A DNA stretch of 6,491 bases, from the NCBI GenBank assembly GCA_903831485.1, contig CAIKXW010000009.1:1-6491 (forward strand). The letters run 5' to 3'. The notes under the pieces were generated by a model that was not told the DNA's origin, searched no databases, and worked only from the letters and a program-made list of their open reading frames with translations. This DNA is from an uncultured Alphaproteobacteria bacterium. GTDB taxonomy: Bacteria > Pseudomonadota > Alphaproteobacteria > Caulobacterales > Hyphomonadaceae. Shown here piece after piece: positions 5,058 through 6,491 of this stretch. Positions within the stretch are counted from its first letter, which is position 1. Every line of letters starts with the position of its first letter. The position numbers were made by a program, and so were the translations under genes.

Positions 5058-6491
5058 ATGAATCGCGGTGTTGTTGTCGGCGCGGTTGGTGGACTGGTTG
5101 CGGGAGTGAGCCTCGGGGCCCTTGCGCTGGCCGCTCCTTCCTTCGCGCTTTTCTCGCAGAGCGGAGCGGTGGTCGCAGCCCCGGCGGCAGCGCAGCTGGC
5201 GTTGCCGGCCATGTCGCAGCAGGCCCGTTGGGGCGTGCTGCCGAACCTGGCCGACCTGGTGGAGGCGGCGTCGCCCTCGGTGGTGCAGATCGAGGTTCGC
5301 AGCCAGGCGCGGGCGCAGACGATGCGCCAGCCTGGCCCCAACCCGTTCGAGGGAACGCCCTTCGAGGACTTCTTCCAGGGCGCGCCCGGCGCGCCGCAAG
5401 GTGAGATGCCTGACCAGCGCGCCTCGGGCTCGGGCTTCTTTGTCGAGGGCGGCTATGTCGTCACCAACAACCATGTCGTCGAAGACGCGACCAAGATGAC
5501 GATCCTCCTGAGCGACGGTCGCCGTTTCGATGCGGAACTTGTCGGCACCGATCCCAAGACCGACCTTGCCGTGCTGAAGATCGCGAACGGCAAGGACCTG
5601 CCGCGCGCCCTGCCATGGGGCGACAGCGGCGTTGCACGGCCGGGCGACAGCGTGTTCGCGGTCGGCGCGCCGTTCGGACTTTCCAACACCGTCACGGCGG
5701 GCATCGTCTCGGCCCGTGGCCGTAACCTCAACGGCCAGTATGACGACTTCATCCAGGTCGATGCGCCGATCAACCGGGGCAATTCCGGCGGCCCGCTGCT
5801 CGATCACACGGGCGCGGTGATCGGCGTCAACTCGCAGATCTTCTCGCCCAGCGGCGGGAATGTCGGCATCGGCTTTGCGATCCCGTCCGACCAGGCCAAG
5901 GGCATCGTGCAGCAGATCGTGCAGAACGGCTCGGTGCAGCGCGGCTGGCTGGGCGTGGCGATTGCGCCGGTGACCCCGGAAATCGCCTCCAGTCTCAGAC
6001 TGGCCGATGCGAAAGGCGCGATGGTGAACTCGGTGACGGCGGACAGCCCTGCTTCGAAGGCGGGGGTGCGTGAAGGCGACGTGATCCTGTCATTCGGCGA
6101 CCGTCCCGTCGCCAGCGTACAGGACCTGACCCGCGCGGTGGCCGACACCAAGGCGGGCGCCACGCGCGACATGAAGATCATCCGGGACGGCCGCAATCAG
6201 ACGCTGAAGGTCAACATCGCGGCGCTGAAGGACGAGGTGCAACGCCCACAACTTGCCAGCGCTGCTCCCAGCGCCACGCGCGGCAGCGTCACGGAGATGA
6301 CGGATCTCGGCCTCACGCTGGGCGTCAATGGATCGGACGTGGTGGTCACCGCGGTGAAGGTGAACTCGCCGGCAGGCGAGGCGGGCATCCGCACCGGCGA
6401 CAAGCTGGTGAAGGTGAACCAGACGACGCCGGGCACGCCGGAAGCGGCCAAGAAGGCCGTGGAGGACGCGAAGAAAGCCAACGGTCAGGCC
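5058..6491 (+). CDS. degP: Do/DegP-type periplasmic serine protease with two PDZ domains (3' end outside window)
   Basis: The frame is open from the ATG at 5058 to the right edge (478 residues) with no stop, so the C-terminus is missing. GGAG lies six bases ahead of the ATG. Residues 5-30 are a hydrophobic export signal or anchor (VVVGAVGGLVAGVSLGALAL). The trypsin-like domain carries the catalytic triad H139 (TNNHVV), D169 (PKTDLAVL) and S243 (GNSGGPLL), with GSGFF at 124-128 and the specificity strand VGIGFAIP at 269-276. A Pro/Gly-rich LA-type loop occupies about 83-120 (PFEDFFQG). PDZ1 starts at RGWLGVAI (295) and runs to about 390. After a linker, PDZ2 starts near 415 and is cut by the window edge. 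Such proteins degrade and chaperone misfolded envelope proteins. Two PDZ domains fit DegP/DegQ/MucD rather than DegS; which of those it is cannot be settled here. Confidence 0.93.
   Translation, partial: MNRGVVVGAVGGLVAGVSLGALALAAPSFALFSQSGAVVAAPAAAQLALPAMSQQARWGVLPNLADLVEAASPSVVQIEVRSQARAQTMRQPGPNPFEGTPFEDFFQGAPGAPQGEMPDQRASGSGFFVEGGYVVTNNHVVEDATKMTILLSDGRRFDAELVGTDPKTDLAVLKIANGKDLPRALPWGDSGVARPGDSVFAVGAPFGLSNTVTAGIVSARGRNLNGQYDDFIQVDAPINRGNSGGPLLDHTGAVIGVNSQIFSPSGGNVGIGFAIPSDQAKGIVQQIVQNGSVQRGWLGVAIAPVTPEIASSLRLADAKGAMVNSVTADSPASKAGVREGDVILSFGDRPVASVQDLTRAVADTKAGATRDMKIIRDGRNQTLKVNIAALKDEVQRPQLASAAPSATRGSVTEMTDLGLTLGVNGSDVVVTAVKVNSPAGEAGIRTGDKLVKVNQTTPGTPEAAKKAVEDAKKANGQA

Noticed and set aside
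4986..5807. Minus-strand open frame opposite the protease gene
   Set aside because: It is a shadow of the DegP-type coding sequence, whose catalytic triad and PDZ motifs are clear.

Overview
The window is a 6.5 kb piece of a GC-rich bacterial chromosome with dense coding and strongly GC-biased third codon positions. The gene families (thymidine kinase with a Lys/Ala/Arg tail, c-type cytochrome lipoprotein, paired GNAT-like proteins, LysR regulator, two-PDZ Do-type protease) suggest a Gram-negative proteobacterium. An alphaproteobacterium, possibly of the Hyphomonadaceae/Caulobacterales type, is my best guess. That placement rests on general resemblance and was not checked by search. I see no rRNA, tRNA, IS element, phage gene or CRISPR array.

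Layout, left to right. (1) The 3' part of a plus-strand MerR-family regulator with a TipAS-type ligand-binding domain enters from the left edge and ends at 521. (2) Its stop codon shares a CTAG tetranucleotide with the stop of the first of five minus-strand genes. In transcription order, right to left, these are: a divergent GNAT-like protein (3740-3141), a GNAT acetyltransferase (3144-2563, ATGA overlap), an isochorismatase-fold protein that seems to lack its catalytic Cys and Lys (2506-1937), a lipoprotein-anchored monohaem cytochrome c (1818-1324) and thymidine kinase tdk (1210-518). Gaps grow along the series (overlap of 4, then 56, 118 and 113 bases), so the first two or three genes look like a tight operon. 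The last two may be separately expressed. (3) A LysR-family regulator (3842-4837, plus) is divergent from this cluster across about 100 bases that hold a GTTA-N9-TAAC palindrome, a plausible LysR operator. (4) After a 220-base gap, a periplasmic Do/DegP-type serine protease begins at 5058 and runs off the right edge without its stop.

How the genes may work together: the most system-like part is the LysR regulator facing two translationally coupled GNAT-fold proteins, followed by an apparently non-catalytic isochorismatase-fold protein. The two GNAT-like proteins resemble each other in the acetyl-CoA-binding core, so they may be ancient paralogues that act as a pair. Their substrate cannot be read from sequence. 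Thymidine kinase, cytochrome c and the protease look like ordinary housekeeping or envelope functions that happen to be neighbours.
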